Part shown: in pieces, positions 1 through 7,882 of the stretch
Position numbering within the stretch: the stretch's first letter is position 1
How the letters are laid out: each line of letters starts with the position of its first letter
Source of the DNA: Desulfurococcales archaeon
GTDB taxonomy: Archaea; Thermoproteota; Thermoprotei_A; Sulfolobales; NBVN01
DNA: 20,349 bases
NCBI GenBank assembly: GCA_023255965.1
Contig: JAGDWE010000033.1
Coordinates: 1 to 20,349 of the forward strand
Direction of reading: 5' to 3'
Program-made: the position numbers and the translations under genes
Notes under the pieces: model-generated
The model's database searches: none
Told to the model about the DNA's origin: nothing
Seen by the model: the letters and a program-made list of their open reading frames with translations, nothing else

Positions 1-2
1 AG

Positions 3-77
3 GGCGATGAAGCCAAGGGTAGAGAATTAATATCAAGCTATGTCAAGCCAGATGAAACCCGAACCCCATCAGCCTAA
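3..77 (+). CDS. 3' end of an unrecognised gene (partial, runs off left edge)
   Basis: A reading frame open from the left edge ends at TAA (75-77) and encodes about 24 residues, beginning GDEAKGRELISSYVKP and closing ETRTPSA. The charged, protein-like composition and the lack of stops suggest the true C-terminus of a plus-strand gene. It is convergent with the nucleoside permease at 69-1022 and overlaps its last 9 bases. No family can be assigned from so short a piece, and chance openness over 75 bases is possible. Confidence 0.4.
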   Translation, partial: GDEAKGRELISSYVKPDETRTPSA

Positions 78-1022
78 TCTCTCTTCGCGTATGTACGGCT
101 TTCCTAAAGCTGATGGGGCCCCTAATCTCACCTTGAACCTCTCAATGCTAACTATAGAAAGCATCACTACGGTGGTTATATACGGTATCATTACTAGAAA
201 GTAGCTACTTACCCCGATCCTGCCCTGAAGCATATATGATGTGGATATTAAAGCGGCCATAAGGTACGATGTGAGTAAGGTCCTTGATGGGATCCACATA
301 GCTAGAGGCACTAAACCAACCGCTATCCACCCCATACCAGCGGTTAAGTTCTCTACCCAGCTCCCTACAACCCCTAGCGATAGGTAAGCACCACCTAAGC
401 CGGATAGAAATCCACCTAAACCTACCGCCACTAATCTAGTGGTTATCACATTAACCCCTAAGGACTCAGCAATTACCGGGTTCTCGCCACAGGCTCTAAT
501 CGCACTACCTAATTTAGTCCTGAATAACATGTACGTGATCAGTAACGGTATTACAATGGATATGAAGACCATTATGTCCTGCTTCAATACAGAAGATAGT
601 ATGGGTTTTAGGTGATCGGGGCCGGGGACCTCGTATGGATATATTGGTGGAGGTCTTAGCCCGAATAAAGACCTCCCCACATAAGCCCTACCTACAAGTG
701 CCGTTATCCCTCCCCCAATCATAGCTATCGCTAATCCTGAAACTATCTGATTGCCACCAAATAACACCGAGATTAGTCCATGTAGTAAGGCTAGCGCCAA
801 TCCAGCTAATCCGCCGGCGAGGAAACCAAGCCATACATTACCAGTAATCAGGGTGGTAATAACTCCTGTTAAAGCACCTACTAACATCGACCCCTCAACG
901 CCTAAGTTGATCACACCCGCCCTCTCGGATACCGCTTCACCGCTAGATGCCAGTATCAGCGGTACAGCATTCTTTAACGTTAGGTAAATGAAGTTGCCGA
1001 TGACAAAGGAATCAACATCCAT
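69..1022 (-). CDS. BMP-type nucleoside ABC transporter, permease subunit 2 (NupQ/YufQ-like)
   Basis: This 317-residue polytopic inner-membrane protein has about eight or nine hydrophobic helices. It carries the family landmarks SERAGVINLGVEG (about residues 32-44), typical of the TM_PBP2/BPD_transp_2 permeases of nucleoside and simple-sugar importers, and ACGENPVIAESLGVNV (about 176-191), the cytoplasmic loop that meets the ATPase. It should form the translocation pore with the 355-aa permease encoded just upstream. The ATG at 1022 follows an AGGTGAT Shine-Dalgarno (1029-1035 on the plus strand) by 6 nt. That site overlaps the stop codon of the preceding gene, so the two are probably translationally coupled. 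It is last in the four-gene operon, and its length is normal for the family. Family assignment is firm. Nucleoside specificity is inferred from the BMP-type operon. Confidence 0.93.
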   Translation of the reverse strand: MDVDSFVIGNFIYLTLKNAVPLILASSGEAVSERAGVINLGVEGSMLVGALTGVITTLITGNVWLGFLAGGLAGLALALLHGLISVLFGGNQIVSGLAIAMIGGGITALVGRAYVGRSLFGLRPPPIYPYEVPGPDHLKPILSSVLKQDIMVFISIVIPLLITYMLFRTKLGSAIRACGENPVIAESLGVNVITTRLVAVGLGGFLSGLGGAYLSLGVVGSWVENLTAGMGWIAVGLVPLAMWIPSRTLLTSYLMAALISTSYMLQGRIGVSSYFLVMIPYITTVVMLSIVSIERFKVRLGAPSALGKPYIREERLG

Positions 1023-1029
1023 GCTGAGA

Positions 1030-2097
1030 TCACCTAAGCTTGATTACCACCCTATAGTTAAGTACGAACTCTGTGGCAACCAAAGTGATGAGTATTATCC
1101 CATTCATTAAATTAACTATCCCTTCAGGTTGACCTAATGAGGCCTTAATATTTAAACCACCATTAATTAGCATAGCAAGCAACATTGACGCAGGTAATAT
1201 AGCAAGCGGCTCAAGTCTAGAGAGCCAGGCAGCAATTATCGATGTATACCCTAAGCTCTCAGAAACGCTCCATGGCTTAGGACCTAGCCTATAGTGTACT
1301 GTCGTTAATTGTAAGGCACCAGCTAATCCAGCTAATGCGCCGCTCAATATAAAAGTAAGTAAGGCAACTTTACGGGGGCTTATACCGGCTGCATATGCTG
1401 CTGCGGGATTGTAGCCGTACGCTCGAATTTCGTAGCCTATGCTAGTGTACTTTATGATTACGTTAATTATAACTATCAATGATATCATTATAGCAATGCC
1501 AATTATTGATACCCCCATATAAGTAGGGATTATGTATGACTCATTTAATGGTTCTGTGAGAGGGAAGTTGAACGATTTAGGACTCCTCCAAGGTCCGTAA
1601 ATGAGGTAATCAGTTAAAGAGTAAGCTACAAAGTTGAGCATTAACGTAGTTAGGACCTCATTAACGTTTAGAAACCCCTTAAGTACCCCCGGAATCAGCG
1701 CCCACATAACACCGCCTAATACCCCGGCAAGTAATGCCATGACTATGGAGATGGGCTTCTCTAGCGAAGCAAATGAATACGCAACCCATGCAACGAAGAT
1801 GGATCCCAGAACTAATTGGCCTTCAGCCCCGATAGAGTAGATACCAGCTCTATATGTGATTAGAAGTCCTAATGAGGTGATCCCCACCGGTATGAAGTAT
1901 CTGAGGGTCACCTTTAAATCCTCATACGAAGTTATTGGCTTTATGAATAGCTTGAATAATATGTCGTTGAAGTCGGCGCCATACGCTATTTCAACTAGGA
2001 TAAATAGAATTACCCCTAAGATGAATGAGACTATGTATGTAGCGATCCTTAACTTGTTGGATACTTCGTAACGCCTAAGTAGCCTCACCTCAGGCAT
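1030..2097 (-). CDS. BMP-type nucleoside ABC transporter, permease subunit 1 (NupP/YufP-like)
   Basis: This is a 355-residue multi-spanning permease. Its first strong hydrophobic segment is at about residues 17-40. Family motifs include ITYRAGIYSIGAEGQLVLG (about 80-98) and the coupling-loop sequence EIRAYGYNPAAAYAAGI (about 223-239), the counterpart of ACGENPVIAES in its partner. It pairs with the 317-aa permease in a BPD_transp_2-type pore for nucleosides. Its start overlaps the end of the ATPase gene by 8 nt, and its stop lies 7 nt before the next gene, as expected for a single transcript. Both permeases sit in the usual order after the binding protein and ATPase. No missing segment or frameshift is visible. 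The exact substrate cannot be read from the sequence. Confidence 0.92.
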   Translation of the reverse strand: MPEVRLLRRYEVSNKLRIATYIVSFILGVILFILVEIAYGADFNDILFKLFIKPITSYEDLKVTLRYFIPVGITSLGLLITYRAGIYSIGAEGQLVLGSIFVAWVAYSFASLEKPISIVMALLAGVLGGVMWALIPGVLKGFLNVNEVLTTLMLNFVAYSLTDYLIYGPWRSPKSFNFPLTEPLNESYIIPTYMGVSIIGIAIMISLIVIINVIIKYTSIGYEIRAYGYNPAAAYAAGISPRKVALLTFILSGALAGLAGALQLTTVHYRLGPKPWSVSESLGYTSIIAAWLSRLEPLAILPASMLLAMLINGGLNIKASLGQPEGIVNLMNGIILITLVATEFVLNYRVVIKLR

Positions 2098-3667
2098 TTA
2101 ACAACCCTAACATAGCTTTCTCTATATCACCAATAGATAGCTTATCCCTGCTAACATCATACACTATGGATCCCCTATACATAACCAGGATCCTGTCCGA
2201 TAACTTAATAACTTCGTCGAGGTCCTCGGAGATTAAAAGTATTCCTGCACCTCTATCTCTAACATTAAGTAATTCGTTATGAACTAATTTAGCTGATGCT
2301 ATATCAAGACCTAAAGTGGGATTATGGGCTAAAACCACCTTAGTATTAAGTCCTAATTCCCTAGATACTATTAACTTCTGTATATTCCCCCCTGAAAGCA
2401 CCTTGGCCCTTTCTAGAGGGCTCCTAGTAACTATGTGGTAGAGGTCGATATTCTTAGAGGCAAAATCCATAACCTTCCTCATATTAATGAATAGTAGCTT
2501 ACTAAATGCCTTATAATTCTTTAGTATGAAGTTCTCAGCCACACTCATCTCACCTACTATACCATACTTCAATCTATCCTCAGGTATGTACGCCAATCCA
2601 TTTTTAATCCTTTCATATGGCTCCTTATTAGTTACGTCAACCCCTGATAGCACTATCCTCCCACTCCTAACCCTCCTCAAACCTACTATAGCCTCAGCTA
2701 GTTCCTTCTGACCATTACCACTTACCCCAGCTATACCCACTATCTCACCGGCCTTAACGCTTAGACTTACGTTCCTTACCGCTATAAGACCTATATCATT
2801 AGCTACGTTTAGCTCCTTAATCACTAAAACATCCTCGGGCGGAGCTGATCTTTGTCTATGTATATACTTAACAGGTGTTACGTCGTTAACGTTGCTACCC
2901 ATAATTAGCTTAACTAGTTCATTGTAATCGTACTCGCTCTTAGGCCTTGATGAAACTACAGCGCCCCTCCTTAACACAGTAATCCTATCACTTACCTCTA
3001 ATGCCTCGGATACCTTATGAGTTATTAGGACTACAGCCCTTCCCTCATCAATTAACTTCCTAAGTATAACGAATAACTTCCTTCTCTCATACGTTGTAAG
3101 CATTGTAGTGGGTTCGTCAAGTATTAGTATCTTAGCATTAAGTATTAACGCCCTAAGTAATTCTACATATTGCTTCTCGCTAAATGAAAGATTACTAACT
3201 ATCATTTCAGGCTCTAAACTTATGTCATACTTAATGCTGATTTCCCTTATTAGACCGTATATCTTCCTTACCGACGATAAATAACCTAAGTCCTTAATAC
3301 TTAATGCTAGGTTCTCGGCCACAGTCATCTTATCGATTAGCATAGGGTACTGTTGCACTAGCACTATGCCGTAGGATATGGCGTCCTGAGGCGTACCTAA
3401 TTTAATCTTCCTCCCACTAAGCTCTATATACCCTGAATCAGGTTGGTATATGCCATAAAGAATGTTTGCTAAAGTAGTTTTGCCTGCGCCATTCTCGCCA
3501 AGTAATGCATGTATCTCACCATCGTATATATCAAGGCTTACGTCATCTAATGCGATTACATTCCCAAAGCGCTTACTTATTCCCTTAACACGTAGTAAAG
3601 GGATTGTAGGTCTACTTAAGTTGTGTGCATTTAAAAAAAGTGATTTATTTACCTCCACGTCATTCAT
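2090..3667 (-). CDS. BMP-type nucleoside ABC transporter, twin-domain ATPase (NupO/YufO-like)
   Basis: This 525-residue cytoplasmic ATPase has two fused nucleotide-binding domains and energises nucleoside import. NBD1 has Walker A GENGAGKT (57-64), a Q-loop at about 105-106, an unusual signature LSFSEKQ (160-166) and Walker B LILDEP (D184, E185). NBD2 has a degenerate Walker A, GVSGNGQKE, a good signature LSGGNIQK and a degenerate Walker B, LAHNPTLGLD. One canonical and one degenerate site is usual for this simple-sugar/nucleoside ATPase family. An AGGTGTG Shine-Dalgarno (plus 3676-3682) lies 8 nt before the ATG. The gene starts 17 nt after the binding-protein gene and overlaps the downstream permease by 8 nt. 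Length is normal for the family. Confidence 0.94.
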   Translation of the reverse strand: MNDVEVNKSLFLNAHNLSRPTIPLLRVKGISKRFGNVIALDDVSLDIYDGEIHALLGENGAGKTTLANILYGIYQPDSGYIELSGRKIKLGTPQDAISYGIVLVQQYPMLIDKMTVAENLALSIKDLGYLSSVRKIYGLIREISIKYDISLEPEMIVSNLSFSEKQYVELLRALILNAKILILDEPTTMLTTYERRKLFVILRKLIDEGRAVVLITHKVSEALEVSDRITVLRRGAVVSSRPKSEYDYNELVKLIMGSNVNDVTPVKYIHRQRSAPPEDVLVIKELNVANDIGLIAVRNVSLSVKAGEIVGIAGVSGNGQKELAEAIVGLRRVRSGRIVLSGVDVTNKEPYERIKNGLAYIPEDRLKYGIVGEMSVAENFILKNYKAFSKLLFINMRKVMDFASKNIDLYHIVTRSPLERAKVLSGGNIQKLIVSRELGLNTKVVLAHNPTLGLDIASAKLVHNELLNVRDRGAGILLISEDLDEVIKLSDRILVMYRGSIVYDVSRDKLSIGDIEKAMLGLLNA

Positions 3668-3684
3668 CGCTTTAACACACCTAA

Positions 3685-4983
3685 TTAACCAGCTGGTATG
3701 GACCCCACCACGTTATCCACGAACACCATCATGTTCCATAGATCATCATGCGTCAAGCACTGGCCAGGCCTTACTAGGACTTTACCGTCCTGCGTTAATA
3801 TAGGTTCGCTTACAGCGCAGAATGGGTCGAATGCAGGTCTCGGATCCTTCATTTGATTTAATCTAAGCATTACTACATCGTAAACGCTCATTTTCTCGCC
3901 AGTTATGCGTTCCGTAACCGTAATGTTCTTGAGAACCGGTATGAACTTGGGATTGATTGGTACACCGAAGTCAGCACCTAAATCCACGGCGCCCTCACTT
4001 AATAGCCACCAGTAATCTACGTTCCTTAAGTTAGTTGTATTGTACGCGCCAGAGTATATCTTAGCAAGTATATCTGCATAAATCGCTTCCCACCTCACTA
4101 ACTGGCCGCTTACGACTGCGTCAGGACCGTACTTTAGCATGGGGCTATAGTGGGCGAATGCGTAAACCGGCTTACCGCGGCTTGTATACTCCTGGGCTAC
4201 TTCTACAACTGTAGGTGAGTCCTCAGTAAATGCTAATACATCAACGCCCTGAGCTATTAATGACTCAGCGGCGGCCCTAGCCTTAGGTGGATCGTACCAT
4301 GCATGTATCCATACAACATATACTTTCGCTGATGGATTAACCTCCTTAACGCCTAAGGCAAAAGCATTAATATGTCTGATAACCTCTGGTATCGGATGGG
4401 CTGCGACATAACCTACCTTACCAGATTTAGTTAGGGCCCCCGCCATCAAACCATTAAGATAGTATAGCTGATAAAGATCTGCAAAGTAGGTACCCATATT
4501 ATCCCATCTCTTATACCCTGAGCAGTGGAAGAATATCACATTGGGATATTCCTTAGCAGCTTTTAGCGTACCGTCCATGAATCCGAAGCTAGTGGTAAAT
4601 ATCACCTCATACCCCTCATCAATTAACTTCTTAATTACATCGTAGACCTTAGGCTCTTCAACCGATTCCACATAGCCTGTTACTAGCCAATCCCTGAATA
4701 GCTGCTCTACATATCTCCTAGCAACGTCATGCGCGTGTGACCATCCATAATCACCTATCGGACCTACGTAAACCCAAGCCGCTTTTAATTTCTTAGGTTG
4801 AGGAGTGACCGTGACGGTCGTCGTAACTGTCTTGGTCATCGTTACCGTGGCTGATTGCGTTACTGTAGTAGTTACCGTCTTAGTCGGCGCTGCCGATGAG
4901 CCAGCTAAGTAGCCGCCAACGCCGGCCACGATGATTAGGACAACCAATACGGCAATTAATGGAGTCTGATTTCTAGCTGACAT
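3685..4983 (-). CDS. BMP-family nucleoside-binding protein, membrane tethered
   Basis: This 432-residue surface receptor should capture the substrate (probably nucleosides) and deliver it to the permeases encoded downstream. Residues 8-28 form one hydrophobic anchor with no lipobox cysteine. A Thr/Val-rich spacer (about 33-62) containing TMTKTVT (48-54) follows, then a BMP/PnrA-like periplasmic-binding fold from about 66. Family features include VGPIGDYGWSHAHD (about 73-86), VIFTTSFGFMDG (about 127-138), FHCSGY (about 152-157) and GLMAGALTKSGKVGYV (about 178-193). The anchor plus spacer suits an archaeal binding protein held on the outer face of the membrane under an S-layer. AGGTG (plus 4992-4996) precedes the ATG by 8 nt. 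It is first in the operon and shares a divergent promoter region with the DHH gene. Confidence 0.92.
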   Translation of the reverse strand: MSARNQTPLIAVLVVLIIVAGVGGYLAGSSAAPTKTVTTTVTQSATVTMTKTVTTTVTVTPQPKKLKAAWVYVGPIGDYGWSHAHDVARRYVEQLFRDWLVTGYVESVEEPKVYDVIKKLIDEGYEVIFTTSFGFMDGTLKAAKEYPNVIFFHCSGYKRWDNMGTYFADLYQLYYLNGLMAGALTKSGKVGYVAAHPIPEVIRHINAFALGVKEVNPSAKVYVVWIHAWYDPPKARAAAESLIAQGVDVLAFTEDSPTVVEVAQEYTSRGKPVYAFAHYSPMLKYGPDAVVSGQLVRWEAIYADILAKIYSGAYNTTNLRNVDYWWLLSEGAVDLGADFGVPINPKFIPVLKNITVTERITGEKMSVYDVVMLRLNQMKDPRPAFDPFCAVSEPILTQDGKVLVRPGQCLTHDDLWNMMVFVDNVVGSIPAG

Positions 4984-5024
4984 TTTTCACGCACCTGTAT
5001 ATTCGATATTAACTGGTTAAGGTA

Positions 5025-5036
5025 CATTATAAATAC
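5025..5036 (-). promoter_or_regulatory. TATA box of the nucleoside importer operon
   Basis: On the minus strand the sequence GTATTTATAATG lies about 45 nt before the ATG at 4983. This predicts a start site near 5000-5005 and a short leader holding the AGGTG ribosome-binding site. It is the only good TATA element upstream of the binding-protein gene. Called by inspection. Confidence 0.6.
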
Positions 5037-5038
5037 TA

Positions 5039-5060
5039 GATTTACATGATTATGTAAATC
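5039..5060. promoter_or_regulatory. Perfect 9-bp inverted repeat, candidate operator in a divergent promoter
   Basis: GATTTACAT (5039-5047) and ATGTAAATC (5052-5060) are perfect inverted copies separated by the 4 bases GATT. The repeat lies between the TATA box of the minus-strand nucleoside importer (about 5025-5036) and that of the plus-strand DHH gene (about 5074-5082), abutting the former on its upstream side where TFB contacts DNA. This is a suitable place for a dimeric regulator of one or both genes. The regulator is unknown and is not encoded recognisably in this window. Confidence 0.5.
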
Positions 5061-5073
5061 ATTCAGATGAACA

Positions 5074-5082
5074 GTATTTAAG
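5074..5082 (+). promoter_or_regulatory. TATA box of the DHH phosphoesterase gene
   Basis: GTATTTAAG is centred about 34 nt before the ATG at 5112, so transcription should start just upstream of or at the start codon, giving a very short leader or a leaderless mRNA. A weak AAGGT at 5101-5105 is the only ribosome-binding-like sequence. Confidence 0.5.
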
Positions 5083-5111
5083 TCAGGTTAACTAGATATC
5101 AAGGTACGAAG

Positions 5112-6071
5112 ATGGGCGACTACGTAGTGATAACTCATACGGACTTGGATGGCGTTACGTCGTCGTCCTTAGTACTCAAGCACCTTAGGAACAACTATGG
5201 AGTTACTAAAGTGGATGTAAGGTTCACTCAGCCGCATAGACTTCATAAACTCCTAAAGACGGTAAAAAGTACTAATGTATTTATATGTGATTTAGGTGTT
5301 AATACGAATACATATAACGTAGTAGTCGATGAAGTAAGGAGGCTGATAAGTAATGGTGCAACCATTTATTGGTTTGACCACCATATATGGGATGATGGAT
5401 GGGTAGCTAGCCTAAGGGAGCTTGGAGTCAAGCTATACATAGATAATTCCACCTGTAGTGCGGGAGTTGTTGTGAGGTATTTGAACTTGAATGATGATGT
5501 CTCGCTAGCATTAGCTAGGGCTGCTTGCTCCGTAGATCTATGGTTATTTAATGACCCGTTAGGTAATTTCCTTAGTAGGTATGTAGTGTGCAGGAATGAT
5601 GGAACGTGGAGAAGGTACTTAATTAATAAGTTATTGGACTTTAATGGATACATAGATGACGAAATTAAGCGGTGTGCCGAGAAAGTGGTCGTCAGGGAGT
5701 TAAAGATTATGGAGAAAGTCCTTAAGGAAGTAATCATCACCGATGTTAAGGGAATCAAGTTGGCATTTACCATGAAGTTATGGGATGATGGCTCTACATC
5801 ATATATAGCCCACTATCTAATGAGTAAGGTCAACACAGATGTAGTCATAGTATGTAAGGAGAGCAGTTTAAGCATTCGAAGTAGGGACCTAAATATTAGG
5901 GATTTAGCTGTTAAGTTGGGTGGTGGGGGTCATCCACACGCCGCTGGAGCTCCGTTTAAGTTGCCATTCATCTACAAACTAATGTTATATATTGGGATTA
6001 GAAAGCCTGTACTTAAGCTTTGCTCGAATATTATTTCTAAGGAACTAGAGAAAGTCCTTAGCTCTAGGTAG
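5112..6071 (+). CDS. DHH/DHHA1-family phosphoesterase
   Basis: This 319-residue protein is probably a cytoplasmic Mn-dependent phosphoesterase or nuclease of the RecJ/NrnA/DHH superfamily. The metal-binding motifs are in order: HTDLDG (9-14, with D11 and D13), ICDLG (58-62, D60), WFDHH (87-91, the DHH motif at D89-H90-H91), a conserved Asp at about 132 in SVDLW, and the C-terminal DHHA1 substrate loop GGGGHPHAAG (270-279). All expected ligands are present and the length suits the short archaeal DHH proteins. Archaeal relatives include RecJ-like exonucleases and oligonucleotide or cyclic-dinucleotide phosphodiesterases. The sequence does not say which activity applies here. It stands alone, divergent from the nucleoside importer, which permits but does not prove a role in nucleotide salvage. 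Confidence 0.88.
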   Translation: MGDYVVITHTDLDGVTSSSLVLKHLRNNYGVTKVDVRFTQPHRLHKLLKTVKSTNVFICDLGVNTNTYNVVVDEVRRLISNGATIYWFDHHIWDDGWVASLRELGVKLYIDNSTCSAGVVVRYLNLNDDVSLALARAACSVDLWLFNDPLGNFLSRYVVCRNDGTWRRYLINKLLDFNGYIDDEIKRCAEKVVVRELKIMEKVLKEVIITDVKGIKLAFTMKLWDDGSTSYIAHYLMSKVNTDVVIVCKESSLSIRSRDLNIRDLAVKLGGGGHPHAAGAPFKLPFIYKLMLYIGIRKPVLKLCSNIISKELEKVLSSR

Positions 6072-6200
6072 CATTGAATCATTAATCTAGACCGTTGACT
6101 TAGTGAAAGCCTATAATACCTCCTAGCTACTACGGTTACTTAGAAGTGCTTGCCTCGATGACGTCAAGGTAGTTAACAGATGTAGAGACTAGTGATATTA

Positions 6201-6292
6201 CCCGTAGGGCGGGCTAGCGGTTCCGGTTAATGAAGTCCTACGAAAACGGGTGGGTACTGGTGAAGCCCGTGCCCGTAAAAGCCAGGGCAGCC
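6201..6292. other. GC-rich foldable segment in a 314-bp gap: small RNA or TnpB/IS605 3'-end relic
   Basis: The gap 6072-6385 holds no normal gene. Within it 6201-6292 is about 62% G+C by hand count, while the flanks are AT-rich. GGGC (6207-6210) plus GGGCT (6211-6215) can pair with AGCCC (6264-6268) plus GCCC (6271-6274), leaving only a 2-nt bulge. CCGGT (6224-6228) can pair with ACTGG (6256-6260) inside that helix. An alternative hairpin pairs ACGGG (6246-6250) with CCCGT (6272-6276). TATA-like stretches occur on both sides (about 6111-6118, and 6361-6370). One plus-strand frame (from 6179) reads DVETSDITRRAG, then TAG, then a 24-codon ORF at 6230-6304. This recalls the DVxAAxNIxRRA tail of archaeal TnpB proteins, whose 3' ends also encode a structured guide RNA. 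Either reading is tentative. Confidence 0.3.
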
Positions 6293-6385
6293 AAAAATAA
6301 TTAATTGAAGAAGTAGTTAGGGTAATGAACGCAGAAGATCACAAGCAGTCAGTACTTAAATTTTATATAAACACTATTAAAGAAT

Positions 6386-7849
6386 TCACTCAATGTCATT
6401 ATCGCTTGGTATATATGTTATTACCATGCCTTGAGTTTTAGAGACCCACCACCTAAGGAATTCCTGCATAGATTTCCTCTCACTGACATTTACCATCATC
6501 CTCCTCTTAGCCCATTCTACTTCATCAAGTCCTATACTCCCATCACCCCTGCTGGCAGCTAATCTAATGAACGCGTTGACTTCAGCTGCTGAGAACCATT
6601 TAGTTGCCTTAACTATGGTTTCGATTACCTCATCACTTATCTTCACTCCATACCTATTAACATCCCTCTCTATGATCTTGCGCCTCATAACCCTATCTGG
6701 ATATCCGAGAACGATAGAGACATCTATTCTTCCGGGTCTGAGTAGGGCGGGGTCTATTAAATCAGGATTATTGGCTGTTAATATTGTGAAAGGCCTATCA
6801 GGTCTTTGTAAGTGGTAAAGTATCGTTGATATCTCACTTATATGTGCCTCATGGATTGTGTACTTCCTACTGCTTATGAACTCCGCATCATCGAGTACTA
6901 AGGCAACCTCAGACCTCTTCTTAATTATCTGACTAAATATTGCATTTAGCGTCTTCTCCGTAGCTCCGTACCACATAGACCTGTAGGTGCTTGGTCTTAA
7001 TTCGATCATCTTCAGATTTAACGCTGCAGCTAAGGCTTCAGCCATAACCGACTTACCAACCCCTGGCGGACCGGTTATGAAGGCCCCCTTCGGAGCGAAA
7101 TCATATTTCTTAATGATCGGATTAATAATCATCATCCTAACGTCCTCAACGATCTTAGGCGGTAGATCCTCTAGGCTCCAGGAAGGCACCTTAATAGGTA
7201 TCCTAACTTCCCTATATTCGCTGCCATCTGATACCACTGCCTTTATTTCATCATAGCTCTTATTACCATTCCTAATGACTACTACCGCTAGAGGCCTTAG
7301 TAAGTGTATTGAGTTAATTATTGGTACGTAGCGAGGGGCGTATTTACTAAAGCAAGTTATAACCTCCCTGAATAGCATTGATGATACCTTACCTGAGTGC
7401 TTCTTAATTAACGGGTCCGAGACATCAGGGCTCACTGAAATTAGGATCGGCCTTAAATACCTTACTGCCTTCTCAGAGTCCTTACTTAACGTTATCGACG
7501 CAGCTACCAACTTAGGCTTACTGAATCCCTCAAATAAAAACGTACCTAACGAGTACTCGCCCCTCTGCACGATCGTCTTTGGTAGATGAGTCAACGAGAG
7601 AGGTATTAATGAGTACGCTACATCATTAATATCCACAGTCCTACTTCCCTTTATATTTATCTTAAGTAGTAAATGATATTTATCATCTTCAATCTCATCA
7701 ATTAAGCCCCTCCTCCTAACAAGCGCCTCAACTAATCTATAGGATAATACGCTCTCCGAAGGCCTTACGAACGACAGTAGGAAGGTCCTTACAGACTTAT
7801 ACAGGTTAGTCCACAGCACCTTAATGTCCACTAACTTCCTTTCACTCAC
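6386..7849 (-). CDS. AAA+ ATPase with unrecognised N-terminal region
   Basis: This 487-residue, probably cytoplasmic protein has one classic AAA module. Walker A is GPPGVGKS (260-267). Walker B is ALVLDD (D320, D321), with Asp where the catalytic Glu normally sits. Sensor 1 is N360 in TANNPD. The second region of homology, PALLRPGRID (367-376), supplies arginine-finger candidates R371 and R374. The C-terminal helical lid follows to about 460. Residues 1-230 match no family I recognise and have no membrane segment. The module resembles Cdc48/proteasomal-type AAA domains, so a hexameric remodelling ATPase is likely, but the partner is unknown. Translation probably starts at GTG (7847-7849), because GGAGGG (plus 7857-7862) lies 7 nt upstream and no ATG occurs near the start. 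It is divergent from the membrane protein at 7989. Confidence 0.85.
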   Translation of the reverse strand: MSERKLVDIKVLWTNLYKSVRTFLLSFVRPSESVLSYRLVEALVRRRGLIDEIEDDKYHLLLKINIKGSRTVDINDVAYSLIPLSLTHLPKTIVQRGEYSLGTFLFEGFSKPKLVAASITLSKDSEKAVRYLRPILISVSPDVSDPLIKKHSGKVSSMLFREVITCFSKYAPRYVPIINSIHLLRPLAVVVIRNGNKSYDEIKAVVSDGSEYREVRIPIKVPSWSLEDLPPKIVEDVRMMIINPIIKKYDFAPKGAFITGPPGVGKSVMAEALAAALNLKMIELRPSTYRSMWYGATEKTLNAIFSQIIKKRSEVALVLDDAEFISSRKYTIHEAHISEISTILYHLQRPDRPFTILTANNPDLIDPALLRPGRIDVSIVLGYPDRVMRRKIIERDVNRYGVKISDEVIETIVKATKWFSAAEVNAFIRLAASRGDGSIGLDEVEWAKRRMMVNVSERKSMQEFLRWWVSKTQGMVITYIPSDNDIE

Positions 7850-7882
7850 TTAACTGCCCTCCAACTACTGAAAACATACAGA

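Noticed and set aside
5366..5773. A 135-codon ORF antisense to the DHH gene, and similar long antisense frames across the window.
   Set aside because: They mirror real genes with strong motifs on the other strand, lack plausible starts, and have composition typical of antisense shadows.
6201..6300. RNase P RNA, SRP RNA, 5S rRNA or tRNA as an identity for the GC-rich island.
   Set aside because: I could not find the conserved RNase P core motifs, the SRP helix 8 loop, the 5S sequence or a cloverleaf with a TTCRA-type loop. The island is also short.
6230..6304. A 24-codon ORF starting MKSYENGWVLV.
   Set aside because: It has no ribosome-binding site or well-placed TATA box and lies wholly inside the foldable GC-rich island. 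I treated it as part of the possible TnpB or RNA relic, not as a gene.
6355..6372. A strong TATA-like stretch (CTTAAATTTTATATAA).
   Set aside because: It lies just beyond the 3' end of the AAA gene with no gene suitably placed on the plus strand. It may simply be the AT-rich terminator region, or a promoter for a minus-strand RNA over the island, so it was not called separately.
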